Positions 33,204 to 41,489 of a DNA stretch of 64,000 bases are shown here, piece after piece. The stretch's first letter is position 1. The number at the start of each line of letters is the position of its first letter. The notes below the pieces were generated by a model. The model was not told the origin of the DNA. It ran no database searches and saw nothing but the letters and a program-made list of their open reading frames with translations. The stretch covers positions 179,676 through 243,675 of the forward strand of contig NZ_MIHA01000009.1 in the NCBI RefSeq assembly GCF_001722335.1, read 5' to 3'. The translations under genes were made by a program, and so were the position numbers. Source of the stretch: Mycolicibacterium flavescens. Its GTDB lineage: Bacteria > Actinomycetota > Actinomycetes > Mycobacteriales > Mycobacteriaceae.

Positions 33204-34313
33204 ATGTCGCTTCCCCGCTCGCTGCATCCGCTCGACCTGGTCATGGCGTCGACGAGGCTGTACGCGGCGCTGCCGGTCGTCGGCAGGCACCTCGAACCGT
33301 TCGCCGGTCTGACCGCGATGGCGATGTACGGCCACCACTACGCGCCCGCCGCGGTGCGCGGGATGGTCGCACGCCGTCTCGGCCCGGCGGCGAGCGCGCC
33401 CGTCGACGGCCTCACCGAACCGGGCAGCGGTGGCCGGCGGGTCCCGCCCTACCTGGCCTTCCGCGCTCAGCGGCAACGCTGCCTGTACCGCAGTTCGGTC
33501 CGGTACGGCGACCACCCCGCGCAGTTGCTCGACGTGTGGCGCCGCCCGGACCTGCCGCCCGACGCGCCGGTGCTGATCTTCGTGCCCGGCGGGGCCTGGG
33601 TACAGGGCTCGCGGGTACTGCAGGGGCACACGCTGCTGCACCACCTGGTCAAGCAGGGCTGGGTGTGTCTGACGATGGACTACCGGGTGTCTCCGGTGAA
33701 CCGTTGGCCCCGGCACATCGCCGACGTCAACGCCGCGATCGCGTGGGCCCGCGCCAACGTCGACAAGTTCGGGGGCGACCGCAACTTCGTCACGATCGCG
33801 GGGTGCTCGGCGGGCGGGCATCTGGCCGCGCTGGCCGGCCTGACGCCGGGTGACCCCGCATTCCGCGGGGAACTCACCGAGGACGCCGACACCTCGGTCG
33901 ACGCGGTCGTCGGGATCTACGGCCGCTACGACTGGCAGGACCGCTCGACCCCGACGCGGAAGAACTTCGTCAACTTCCTGGAGCGAGTCGTGGTGGGCCA
34001 CAAGCAGTCCCGCCGCCCTGAACTGTTCGAGGCGGCGTCACCGACGGCGCGCATCCACCGGGACGCCCCGCCGTTCTTCCTGATCCACGGCGAGCAGGAC
34101 ACCATCATCCCGGTCGGGGAAGCGCGCGCCTTCCGGGAGGCGCTGAGCGCGGTGTCGCGAAACCCTGTGGAGTACAGCGAGATCGGCCGTGCCGGACACG
34201 CCTTCGACCTCGTCGACAGCTCCCACGCGCGTCGCCTCGCGGTCGAGGTGGGCCGGTTCCTGGGCGGGGTGCGCGACCGGCAGCTGCAGCAGACCACCGC
34301 CGCGGCGGTCTAG
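33204..34313 (+). CDS. Alpha/beta hydrolase, esterase/lipase (Lip-like)
   Basis: 369 residues. The hormone-sensitive-lipase-like core shows VLIFVPGGAWVQGS (oxyanion hole), TMDYRVSP, AIAWARANVDKFGGD, nucleophile GCSAGGHLAALAG, FLIHGEQDTIIPVGEA (Asp) and RAGHAFDL (His). The first 80 residues are a basic, partly hydrophobic extension found in several mycobacterial Lip proteins. The substrate is unknown. It follows the zinc-ribbon gene by five bases and probably shares its SigF-type promoter. Confidence 0.88.
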   Translation: MSLPRSLHPLDLVMASTRLYAALPVVGRHLEPFAGLTAMAMYGHHYAPAAVRGMVARRLGPAASAPVDGLTEPGSGGRRVPPYLAFRAQRQRCLYRSSVRYGDHPAQLLDVWRRPDLPPDAPVLIFVPGGAWVQGSRVLQGHTLLHHLVKQGWVCLTMDYRVSPVNRWPRHIADVNAAIAWARANVDKFGGDRNFVTIAGCSAGGHLAALAGLTPGDPAFRGELTEDADTSVDAVVGIYGRYDWQDRSTPTRKNFVNFLERVVVGHKQSRRPELFEAASPTARIHRDAPPFFLIHGEQDTIIPVGEARAFREALSAVSRNPVEYSEIGRAGHAFDLVDSSHARRLAVEVGRFLGGVRDRQLQQTTAAAV

Positions 34314-34352
34314 GTCCACCGCGGCCGCGTTTTCCGGCACGTTTCCTCAGAT

Positions 34353-35423
34353 ATGCGCATCGTCATCACCGGGGCGTCCGGCAACGTCGGCACCGCCCTG
34401 CTGCAGAAGCTCAGCGGCTCCGACCACGAGCTGGTCGGGGTGGTCCGCAGGCCGCCGGAGCCGCGCGGGGTGTACGAGTCGGTGCGCTGGCACGCGCTGG
34501 ACCTGGCCGCGCCGGACGCGGATGTGGCGTTGCGCGACGTGTTCGCCGGCGCCGATGCCGTCGTCCATCTGGCCTGGGGTTTCCAGCCGACCCGCAACAC
34601 CGAGTACCTGACCCGCATCGGCGTCGGCGGGACGTCGGCCGTGCTGTCGGCCGCGCACGCCGCCGGTGTCCCGCAGTTGGTGCACATGTCGTCGGTCGGC
34701 GCGTACGCGCCGGGCCGGTACGGGGAGCGGGTCGACGAGTCCTGGCCCACCACCGGCGTGCGCACGTCGCCGTACAGCCGCGACAAGTCGGCGGCCGAAG
34801 CGCTGCTCGACGACTACGAACAGCAGCACGGCGAGGACGCGGTGACGATCGCGCGGATGCGCCCCGGCTTCATCGTCAAGCGCGCGGCCGCCAGCGGTCT
34901 GATGCGCTACGCGCTGCCCGGCTACGTGCCGATGTTCGCGGTGCCGCTGCTGCCGGTGCTGCCTCTGGACCGGCGGTTGTGCATCCCGCTGATCCACGCC
35001 TCGGACGTCGCCGACGCCTACGTGCGGGTGCTCGAGCGCGGAGCGCGGGGCCCGTTCAACCTGGCCGGGGAACCGCCGCTGGGCCGCGACGAAGTCGCCG
35101 AGGTGCTGGGCGCCAAGGCCGTGCACCTGCCGTCCGGGGTGCTGGGCGCGCTGGTCGACCTGAGCTGGCGGGCGCGGCTGCAGCCGATCGACCGCGGGTG
35201 GCTGGACATGGCGTTCACCGTGCCGCTGCTGGACTGCGGACGGGCCCGGTCCGAGCTGGACTGGCAGCCGCAGTGGTCGTCGGTGGCGGCACTGCGCGAT
35301 GTCATCGGCGGGGTGGCGCAGCAGGCGCACGCCGACAGCCCGCCGCTGCGCCGGCGGTCGCTGCTCGAACAGGCCCGGCGCGACCTCACCGAGGGGCTGC
35401 TGACGACCAGGCACCTGCCGTAG
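34353..35423 (+). CDS. NAD-dependent epimerase/dehydratase family protein
   Basis: 356 residues. The cofactor site ITGASGNVGTALLQKL opens the protein; VVHLAWGFQPTRN, MSSVGAYAPG and YSRDKSAAEALLDDYE (active-site Tyr and Lys) follow. IPLIHASDVADAYVRVLERGARGPFNLAGE is typical of extended SDRs. Its substrate is unknown. The next gene begins directly after its stop codon. Confidence 0.88.
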   Translation: MRIVITGASGNVGTALLQKLSGSDHELVGVVRRPPEPRGVYESVRWHALDLAAPDADVALRDVFAGADAVVHLAWGFQPTRNTEYLTRIGVGGTSAVLSAAHAAGVPQLVHMSSVGAYAPGRYGERVDESWPTTGVRTSPYSRDKSAAEALLDDYEQQHGEDAVTIARMRPGFIVKRAAASGLMRYALPGYVPMFAVPLLPVLPLDRRLCIPLIHASDVADAYVRVLERGARGPFNLAGEPPLGRDEVAEVLGAKAVHLPSGVLGALVDLSWRARLQPIDRGWLDMAFTVPLLDCGRARSELDWQPQWSSVAALRDVIGGVAQQAHADSPPLRRRSLLEQARRDLTEGLLTTRHLP

Positions 35424-36608
35424 ATGACCGAACAGGTGGTGATCGTCGGCGCCGGGCCGTGCGGGTTGGCGATCGCGCGGCAACTGCGGCACGAACAGAA
35501 GATCGACGCGCTGGTGCTCGACCGCGCCGACGCGCCGGCCTCCTCATGGCGGCGCCGCTACGACGGGTTCCGGCTCAACACCTGCGGGCTGTGGTCGCAT
35601 CTGCCCGGTCAGCGCATCCCGCTGCGGTACGGGCGGTGGCCCGAACGCGACGACATGGTCGCCTACTTCGACGACTATGCGGCACGGCAGGGTCTGCGAA
35701 TCCGGTTCGGCGTCAACGTCACTGGGATCTCACGGGCCGAGAATGGCTGGGCGGTTCACGCCGACGGTTGCGTCGTCGCCGCCGAAGCCGTCGTCGTCGC
35801 CACCGGGAACTACCACACCCCGACCCTGCCGGCGTGGCCCGGACTCGAGACGTTCACCGGCACCGTGCTGCATTCCGAGGACTACCGCAACGCCGCTCCG
35901 TTCGCCGGCCGGGACGTGCTGGTCGTCGGCGCGGGCAACTCGGCCGCCGACATCGCCGTGCAACTGACCCGGACCGCGGCGCGCCCGGTCCGGATGGCGG
36001 TGCGCACCCCGCCGCACCTGGTGCCGCGGGCGGCCGCCGGGATTCCGATCGACGCGTTCAGCGCCGGGTTCGACCGGTTACCGGTGCCGGTGCTCGACCA
36101 TGCGGCCGCGGTGTTCCGGCGCGCGTGGTTCGGTGACCTGACCGGCGCCGGGTTGCCGCAGCCGCGGCGGGGGATCTACACCGCGCTGCTGCGCGACGAG
36201 CAGGTCCCGACGCTGGGTGACCAGTTGGTGCCGCGGGTGAAGGCGGGTGAGATCGAGATCGTGGCGCGCGTCGAGGCCTTCGACGGTGACCGGGTGCTGC
36301 TGGCCGACGGGACCGCGCTGACCCCGCAGGTGGTGGTCGCGGCGACCGGGTACCGGCGCGGGCTCGAGCCGCTGGTCGGTGAGCTGGCAGTGCTGGACGA
36401 CGACGGGCGCCCGCGGGTCAACGGGCCGGCCGGTGCGGCGCCGGGACTGTGGTTCGCCGGTTTCGACGAGCCGCTGGTCGGCCCGCTGCAGTCGTTCCGG
36501 TGGCAGGCCACGCCGATGGCGGCGGCGATCACGCAGTATCTGCGTGACGAAAAGCATTGCCCGCCAACCGATCAAGATCAGGAACCGCCGATCGTTGACC
36601 GGGTATGA
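35424..36608 (+). CDS. Flavin-containing monooxygenase-like protein
   Basis: 394 residues. FAD site VVIVGAGPCGLAIARQL, the FMO-like stretch SSWRRRYDGFRLNT, VVVATGNYHTPTLPAWPG, the second nucleotide site VLVVGAGNSAADIAVQL and VVVAATGYRRGLEP are in the expected order. It should oxygenate a nitrogen, sulphur or carbonyl compound with NADPH. The ATG follows the previous TAG with no gap, and its stop overlaps the radical SAM gene by four bases, so three genes form a tight unit. Confidence 0.88.
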   Translation: MTEQVVIVGAGPCGLAIARQLRHEQKIDALVLDRADAPASSWRRRYDGFRLNTCGLWSHLPGQRIPLRYGRWPERDDMVAYFDDYAARQGLRIRFGVNVTGISRAENGWAVHADGCVVAAEAVVVATGNYHTPTLPAWPGLETFTGTVLHSEDYRNAAPFAGRDVLVVGAGNSAADIAVQLTRTAARPVRMAVRTPPHLVPRAAAGIPIDAFSAGFDRLPVPVLDHAAAVFRRAWFGDLTGAGLPQPRRGIYTALLRDEQVPTLGDQLVPRVKAGEIEIVARVEAFDGDRVLLADGTALTPQVVVAATGYRRGLEPLVGELAVLDDDGRPRVNGPAGAAPGLWFAGFDEPLVGPLQSFRWQATPMAAAITQYLRDEKHCPPTDQDQEPPIVDRV

Positions 36609-37708
36609 CGTCACCGACACAGGATGCGCGACGGGTGCCTGCGGACCTGGCCGACCGGCTGCTCGACATCCGGCGGATCTACCACGAACCCGGCATCGAG
36701 CGGTTCCCGCGGGCGCAGCAGGTGCTCGACCGGTACCCCGACGCCGAGCGCATCGAGGTGCCCTCGCACCAGGCGATCCCCGGGCTGTACGGCAACGAGG
36801 GCAACGTCGAGGACTGGGTGCGCAACAAGCGTGAGGTGCTGGTGCTCGGCGAGAAGAAGAGCCTGAGCGCGCGACGCAACGAACGCTCCAGCGACTGGAT
36901 CGCGCCGTCGACGGCGAACGGGTGCGCGATGGCGTGCTCGTACTGCTACGTGCCGCGGCGCAAGGGTTACGCCAACCCGATCACGGTGTTCGCCAACATC
37001 GAGAAGATCCTCGGCTACCTGCAACGGCACGCGGCCCGCCAAGGCGTCAAGGCCGAGCCGAACCAGTGCGATCCCGTCGACTGGGTGTACGACATCGGCG
37101 AGAACAGCGACTGTTCGGTCGACGCGATGGTGTCGGACAACGTGCGCGACCTCGTCGACCTGTTCGCCCGGCTGCCCAACGCCAAGGCCAGCTTCGCGAC
37201 CAAGCTGGTCAACCGCGCGCTGCTGGACTACGACCCGCGCGGCGGCACCCGGGTGCGGTTCAGCCTGATGCCCGCCGAGACGTCACGGGTGGTCGATGTC
37301 CGGACGTCGAAGATCGCCGACCGGATCGCGGCCATCGACGACTTCGTCGAGGCGGGCTACGAGGTGCACCTGAACTTCAGCCCGGTCATCGTGCACGAGA
37401 ACTGGCTGGCCGACTGGTCTGAGCTGCTCGATCAGATCGCCGACGGCACGTCGGAGCGCACCCGGGGGCAGCTGGCCGCCGAGGTCATCTTCCTCACCCA
37501 CAACGAGGGCCTGCACGACGTCAACCTCGGCTGGCACCCCACAGGCGAGGACCTGTTGTGGCGGCCGGACCTGCAGCAGCTCAAGCGCAGCCAGAGCGGG
37601 CAGTGGAACGTGCGCTACAAGACGCCGTGGAAAGGCCGCTGGGTGACCGAGCTGACCGAGCTGATCGCCGCGAAGCTGCCGACCTGCCGGGTGCGCTACG
37701 CGTTCTGA
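36605..37708 (+). CDS. Spore photoproduct lyase-like radical SAM protein
   Basis: 367 residues. The cluster motif Cys107-x3-Cys111-x2-Cys114 is in NGCAMACSYCYVPRRKGY. VLVLGEKKSLSARRNERSSDWIAPST before it and VEAGYEVHLNFSPVIVHENW later match the spore-photoproduct-lyase family (TIGR03886-like group). SPL repairs thymine dimers of spores, but mycobacteria do not make classical spores. It may repair a similar lesion or do another radical reaction. Its ATG overlaps the monooxygenase stop. A strong hairpin follows eight bases after its stop. Confidence 0.85.
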   Translation: MTSPTQDARRVPADLADRLLDIRRIYHEPGIERFPRAQQVLDRYPDAERIEVPSHQAIPGLYGNEGNVEDWVRNKREVLVLGEKKSLSARRNERSSDWIAPSTANGCAMACSYCYVPRRKGYANPITVFANIEKILGYLQRHAARQGVKAEPNQCDPVDWVYDIGENSDCSVDAMVSDNVRDLVDLFARLPNAKASFATKLVNRALLDYDPRGGTRVRFSLMPAETSRVVDVRTSKIADRIAAIDDFVEAGYEVHLNFSPVIVHENWLADWSELLDQIADGTSERTRGQLAAEVIFLTHNEGLHDVNLGWHPTGEDLLWRPDLQQLKRSQSGQWNVRYKTPWKGRWVTELTELIAAKLPTCRVRYAF

Positions 37709-37715
37709 CAATCGG

Positions 37716-37781
37716 CGCGCCGAGTGTGAAGCCATGGCGATTTCGCGGCCCAGAAATCGCAACCACTTCACATTCGGCGCG
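37716..37781. repeat. Large two-tier hairpin between genes
   Basis: The outer 16-base arms 37716-37731 and 37766-37781 pair fully, with one G-T wobble. The inner arms GCGATTTC (37737-37744) and GAAATCGC (37753-37760) pair exactly around an eight-base loop. Five-base internal loops separate the tiers. It sits just after the radical SAM gene. There is no T-run, so it is not a standard terminator; it may be a dispersed palindromic element or mRNA 3'-end protector. Confidence 0.8.
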
Positions 37782-37849
37782 AATCCGGGATGAGTCGGCG
37801 CGGTGCCATCCGTTCTGGCGGGCAGGAACACCGACACGGAAGGCTCATC

Positions 37850-38605
37850 ATGAAGATCGTTGTCATCGGCGGAACCGGTCTGATCGGATCCAAACTCGTG
37901 CACATCCTGGGCGAACAGGGCCACGACGCCGTCGCCGCGGCACCGTCGACCGGGGTCGACACCATCACCGGGGAGGGGCTGGCCGACGTGATGGCCGGCG
38001 CCGACGTCGTGGTGGACGTGTCGAACTCGCCGAACCTCGACGACACGGCCAAGGAGTTCTTCCGCACGGCCACAACGAATCTGCTTGCCGCCGAACAGGC
38101 CGCCGGCGTCGGCCACCATGTCGCGCTGTCGGTGGTCGGCACCGCCGAGATGGCCGAGCAGAGCGGCTACTTCCAGGCCAAGCTCGACCAGGAACAGCTG
38201 ATCGGCCAGGGTCCGGTCCCGTACACGATCGTGCACGCCACCCAGTTCTACGAGTTCCTCAAGACGCTCGCCGACTCGGCCACCGACGGCGACACCGTGC
38301 GGATGCCGCCGAAGTACTTCCGGCCGATGGCCGCCGCCGACGTCGCGAAGGGCCTGGCGATCGCCGCGGTCAACCCGCCGGTCAACGGGATCACCGAGAT
38401 CGGCGGGCCGGTCGAGGTGCTGCTGCCCGACATGATGCGCATCGCCCTGGCCGCCCGCGGTGACCACCGCACCGCGGTGTCCGATCCGTCGTCTAAGTAC
38501 TGGGGCATCGACCTCGGTGAGCGCACGCTGGTGCCCGGTGAGGACGCCACCCTGTTCGACACGAGCTTCGAGGACTGGGCCCTGCAGACCGCCGCCTCGT
38601 CCTAG
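37850..38605 (+). CDS. NmrA-like NAD(P)-binding protein
   Basis: 251 residues. IVVIGGTGLIGSKLVHILGEQGHD is the cofactor site; DVVVDVSNSPNLDD, HHVALSVVGTAEMAEQSGY and YTIVHATQFYEFLKTL follow, as in NmrA/SDR_a5-type proteins. It binds NAD(P) as an atypical SDR and may be a sensor or reductase. GGAAGG is six bases before the ATG. A truncated relative lies at 44200-44328. A large LuxR-type regulator gene follows on the same strand. Confidence 0.86.
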   Translation: MKIVVIGGTGLIGSKLVHILGEQGHDAVAAAPSTGVDTITGEGLADVMAGADVVVDVSNSPNLDDTAKEFFRTATTNLLAAEQAAGVGHHVALSVVGTAEMAEQSGYFQAKLDQEQLIGQGPVPYTIVHATQFYEFLKTLADSATDGDTVRMPPKYFRPMAAADVAKGLAIAAVNPPVNGITEIGGPVEVLLPDMMRIALAARGDHRTAVSDPSSKYWGIDLGERTLVPGEDATLFDTSFEDWALQTAASS

Positions 38606-38693
38606 GCGCGTAGACCCACCAGCGCACCGGTCGCTACCATCAAGATCGGCTCCGGAGCACGCGGGGTTCACATCAGAACACGCGGTGGAGGGC

Positions 38694-41489
38694 ATGTCTG
38701 GCCAGGATGCGGAACGACGCCTGCGCGGCCGCGGCCGCGAGTGCGAGGTCCTGCACAACCTGATCGCCGACGTCCGCTCCGGCGGCAGCGGAGTGCTCGT
38801 GCTGCGCGGTGAGGCCGGCGTGGGAAAGACCGCGCTGCTCGAGGAGGTCCACGAGCAGGCGTCCGGCTTCCAGGTGGTGGCCGTCTCCGGCGTGGAGTCC
38901 GACATGGAACTCGCGTTCGCCGGGCTGCATCAACTGTGCGCCCCGCTGATGCGCCACATCGAGGAGCTGCCCGAACCGCAGCGCGAAGCGCTCAACGTCG
39001 CTTTCGGGCGCGGTGTCGGCGAAACCCCGGACCGGTTCCTCGTCGGGCTGGCGGGCCTGAGCCTGCTGGCCGCCGCGGCCGACGAACAACCGGTGCTGTG
39101 CGTGGTCGACGACGCGCAGTGGCTCGACCAGGTGTCGCTGCAGACCCTGGGCTTCATCGCGCGCCGGTTGCTCGCCGAACCCGTCGCGCTGGTGTTCGCC
39201 GTCCGCGACCATCCCGAACTCCTTACGGGGCTACCGGAATTGGTGGTTGACGGCCTGTCGGACACCGCGGCGCGCGAACTGCTGGAATCGGTCATGATCG
39301 GTGCGATCGACCCCAGGGTCCGCGACCGCATCGTCGCCGAGACCCGCGGAATCCCGTTGGCGATCCTGGAGGTTCCGCGCAGCGTGTCGGCGACCGAACT
39401 CGCCGGCGGATTCTGGATCTCGGGTAAGCGGTCATCGGCGGCCGCCGTCGAACACGGTTTCGTCCGGCGCGTCCAGGCGCTGCCGCAACAGACCCGCCAG
39501 CTGCTGCTGCTCGCCGCCGCCGAACCGATCGGCGACGCCGCGCTGTTCATGCGCGCCGCCGCCCGACTGGGCATCCCCGTCGACGAACTCGCCCCCGCCG
39601 AAGCCGACGGGCTCATCGACTTCGGCTCGCGGATGCGGTTCCACCACCCGCTGATCCGTTCGGCGTCCTACCGCGCCGCCGACCTCGCCGACCGTCGCGC
39701 GGCGCACCGCGCGTTGGCCGAGGCCACCGATCCGCAGACCGACCCCGACCGGCGCGCCTGGCACTTCGCGAACGCTGCTGCGGGACCTGATGATTCGGTC
39801 GCCGACGCCCTGGAGCAGTCGGCCGCGCGCGTGCAGAGCCGCGGTGGGATAGCGGCCGCCGCGACGTTTCTGGAGCGCGCCACGGCGCTGACCGCCGACC
39901 CGGCGCTGCGGGTGTCGCGGGCGCTGGCCGCGGCGCACGCCAAACGTGACGCCGCCGCCTCGGACGCCGCGCACGAACTGCTCGCGATCGCCGAACTCGG
40001 CCAGCCGACCGAGCATCAGCGCGCAATGATCGGGCGGCTGCGCGGGCAGATGGATTTCGTGCGCAGCCGCGCCGGCGGGCCCGGCGCCCCTCAGCTCGCC
40101 GAAACCGCGCCTGCACTGCTGGACGCGGCGCGCCGACTCGACGGCATCGACGACTACTCGTCGCGGGAGTGTTATCTCGAGTCGATCGCCGCGCTGATGT
40201 ACGCCGGGCGACTCGCCGATCCCGACGCGCTGGCCGCGACGGCCGAAGCGGCGCGCACCGCGTTGCGCGACAAGACCGAACTGCCGCGCGCTGTCGACCA
40301 TCTGCTGCGCGGGGTGGCCGAACGCATCGCGGGCGGGCCGCGCGACGGCGCCACCGGAATGCGCGTCGCGCTGCAGGCGATGTGCGACCAGGCCGAGGCC
40401 GACGACACCGCGGTCGGCCGGTGGCTCAAGGTGCCCGGCTTCCCGATCATGCAGGAGACGTGCGCCCACGAGCTGTGGGATGAGGTGAGCCTGCTCAAGC
40501 TGTCGACCGCCGCGGTGCGCTACGCCCGCGCCACCGGCGCACTGGCCGGGCTGCCGCGGGCGCTGATCTACCGCGCCGGAGTGCACTTGGTCGCCGGTGA
40601 GTTCGCCAGCGCCGCACAGCTTCTCGAAGAGGCCGAATCGATCACCATGGCCACCGAGCACATGTCGCCGATCCGCTACCATTCGCTGCTGCTGGACGCG
40701 TGGCGCGGTGACGCCGCCGCGGCCGGACGCCTGCTGGAGGCGGCGGCCGCCGACGGGGCGGCCAGGGGCGAGGGTCGGCTGCTCGGGCTGACCGGATACG
40801 CCGCCGCGGTACTCTACAACGGCCTGGGGCGCTACCGGGAGGCGTTCGCGGCCGCGTCGGAGGCGTGCGAGTACGAGGACTTCGGTATCTACGGGTGGTG
40901 TTCTTTCGAACTCATCGAGGCCGCGACCCGTACCGGCGCCGACGCCGCAGCCCGCCAGGCCCTCGACCATCTGACCGAACGCGCCGGCGCGAGCGGAACC
41001 GACTGGGGGCGCGGCGTTCTGGCGAACGCGCAGGCGATGCTCGCCGATGACTCCTGCGCCGAGGAGCTGTTCGTCGAGGCGATCGAGCGGCTGGGCCGGA
41101 CCCGCATCGTCGTGCACCAGGCGCGGGTCCGGCTGCTGTACGGGGAGTGGCTGCGCCGGGTCAACCGTCGCACCGACGCGCGGACTCATCTCACCGAGGC
41201 GCACGAGATGTTCACCCGGATGGGGGCGGGAGCCTACGTCGAACGGGCGCGACGGGAGCTGGTGGCGACCGGTGAGAAGGTGCGTAAACAGCAGGTCAGC
41301 ACCAGCGGCGACCTGACCGCGCAGGAGGCACAGATCGCCCGGCTGGCCGGCGACGGCCTGACGAACCAGGAGATCGGCGCGCAGCTGTTCATCAGCACGC
41401 ACACCGTCGAATGGCATCTGCGCAAGGTGTTCGTCAAACTCGGGATCAGCTCGCGCCGCCAACTGCGGACGGTGAGCTGGGCCAGCTGA
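38694..41489 (+). CDS. Large ATP-binding LuxR-family regulator (LAL type)
   Basis: 931 residues. Walker A is GEAGVGKT (39-46), Walker B is VLCVVDDAQWLD (about 136-147), a long helical repeat region follows, and the last 60 residues are a LuxR helix-turn-helix (LTAQEAQIARLAGDGLTNQEIGAQLFISTHTVEWHLRKV, split here only for description). Such MalT-like regulators bind ATP and a ligand and then activate transcription. It may control the NmrA-like gene upstream; the ligand is unknown. The start is unsure: GTG 38685 is in frame, and GGAG is close to ATG 38694. Confidence 0.88.
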   Translation: MSGQDAERRLRGRGRECEVLHNLIADVRSGGSGVLVLRGEAGVGKTALLEEVHEQASGFQVVAVSGVESDMELAFAGLHQLCAPLMRHIEELPEPQREALNVAFGRGVGETPDRFLVGLAGLSLLAAAADEQPVLCVVDDAQWLDQVSLQTLGFIARRLLAEPVALVFAVRDHPELLTGLPELVVDGLSDTAARELLESVMIGAIDPRVRDRIVAETRGIPLAILEVPRSVSATELAGGFWISGKRSSAAAVEHGFVRRVQALPQQTRQLLLLAAAEPIGDAALFMRAAARLGIPVDELAPAEADGLIDFGSRMRFHHPLIRSASYRAADLADRRAAHRALAEATDPQTDPDRRAWHFANAAAGPDDSVADALEQSAARVQSRGGIAAAATFLERATALTADPALRVSRALAAAHAKRDAAASDAAHELLAIAELGQPTEHQRAMIGRLRGQMDFVRSRAGGPGAPQLAETAPALLDAARRLDGIDDYSSRECYLESIAALMYAGRLADPDALAATAEAARTALRDKTELPRAVDHLLRGVAERIAGGPRDGATGMRVALQAMCDQAEADDTAVGRWLKVPGFPIMQETCAHELWDEVSLLKLSTAAVRYARATGALAGLPRALIYRAGVHLVAGEFASAAQLLEEAESITMATEHMSPIRYHSLLLDAWRGDAAAAGRLLEAAAADGAARGEGRLLGLTGYAAAVLYNGLGRYREAFAAASEACEYEDFGIYGWCSFELIEAATRTGADAAARQALDHLTERAGASGTDWGRGVLANAQAMLADDSCAEELFVEAIERLGRTRIVVHQARVRLLYGEWLRRVNRRTDARTHLTEAHEMFTRMGAGAYVERARRELVATGEKVRKQQVSTSGDLTAQEAQIARLAGDGLTNQEIGAQLFISTHTVEWHLRKVFVKLGISSRRQLRTVSWAS

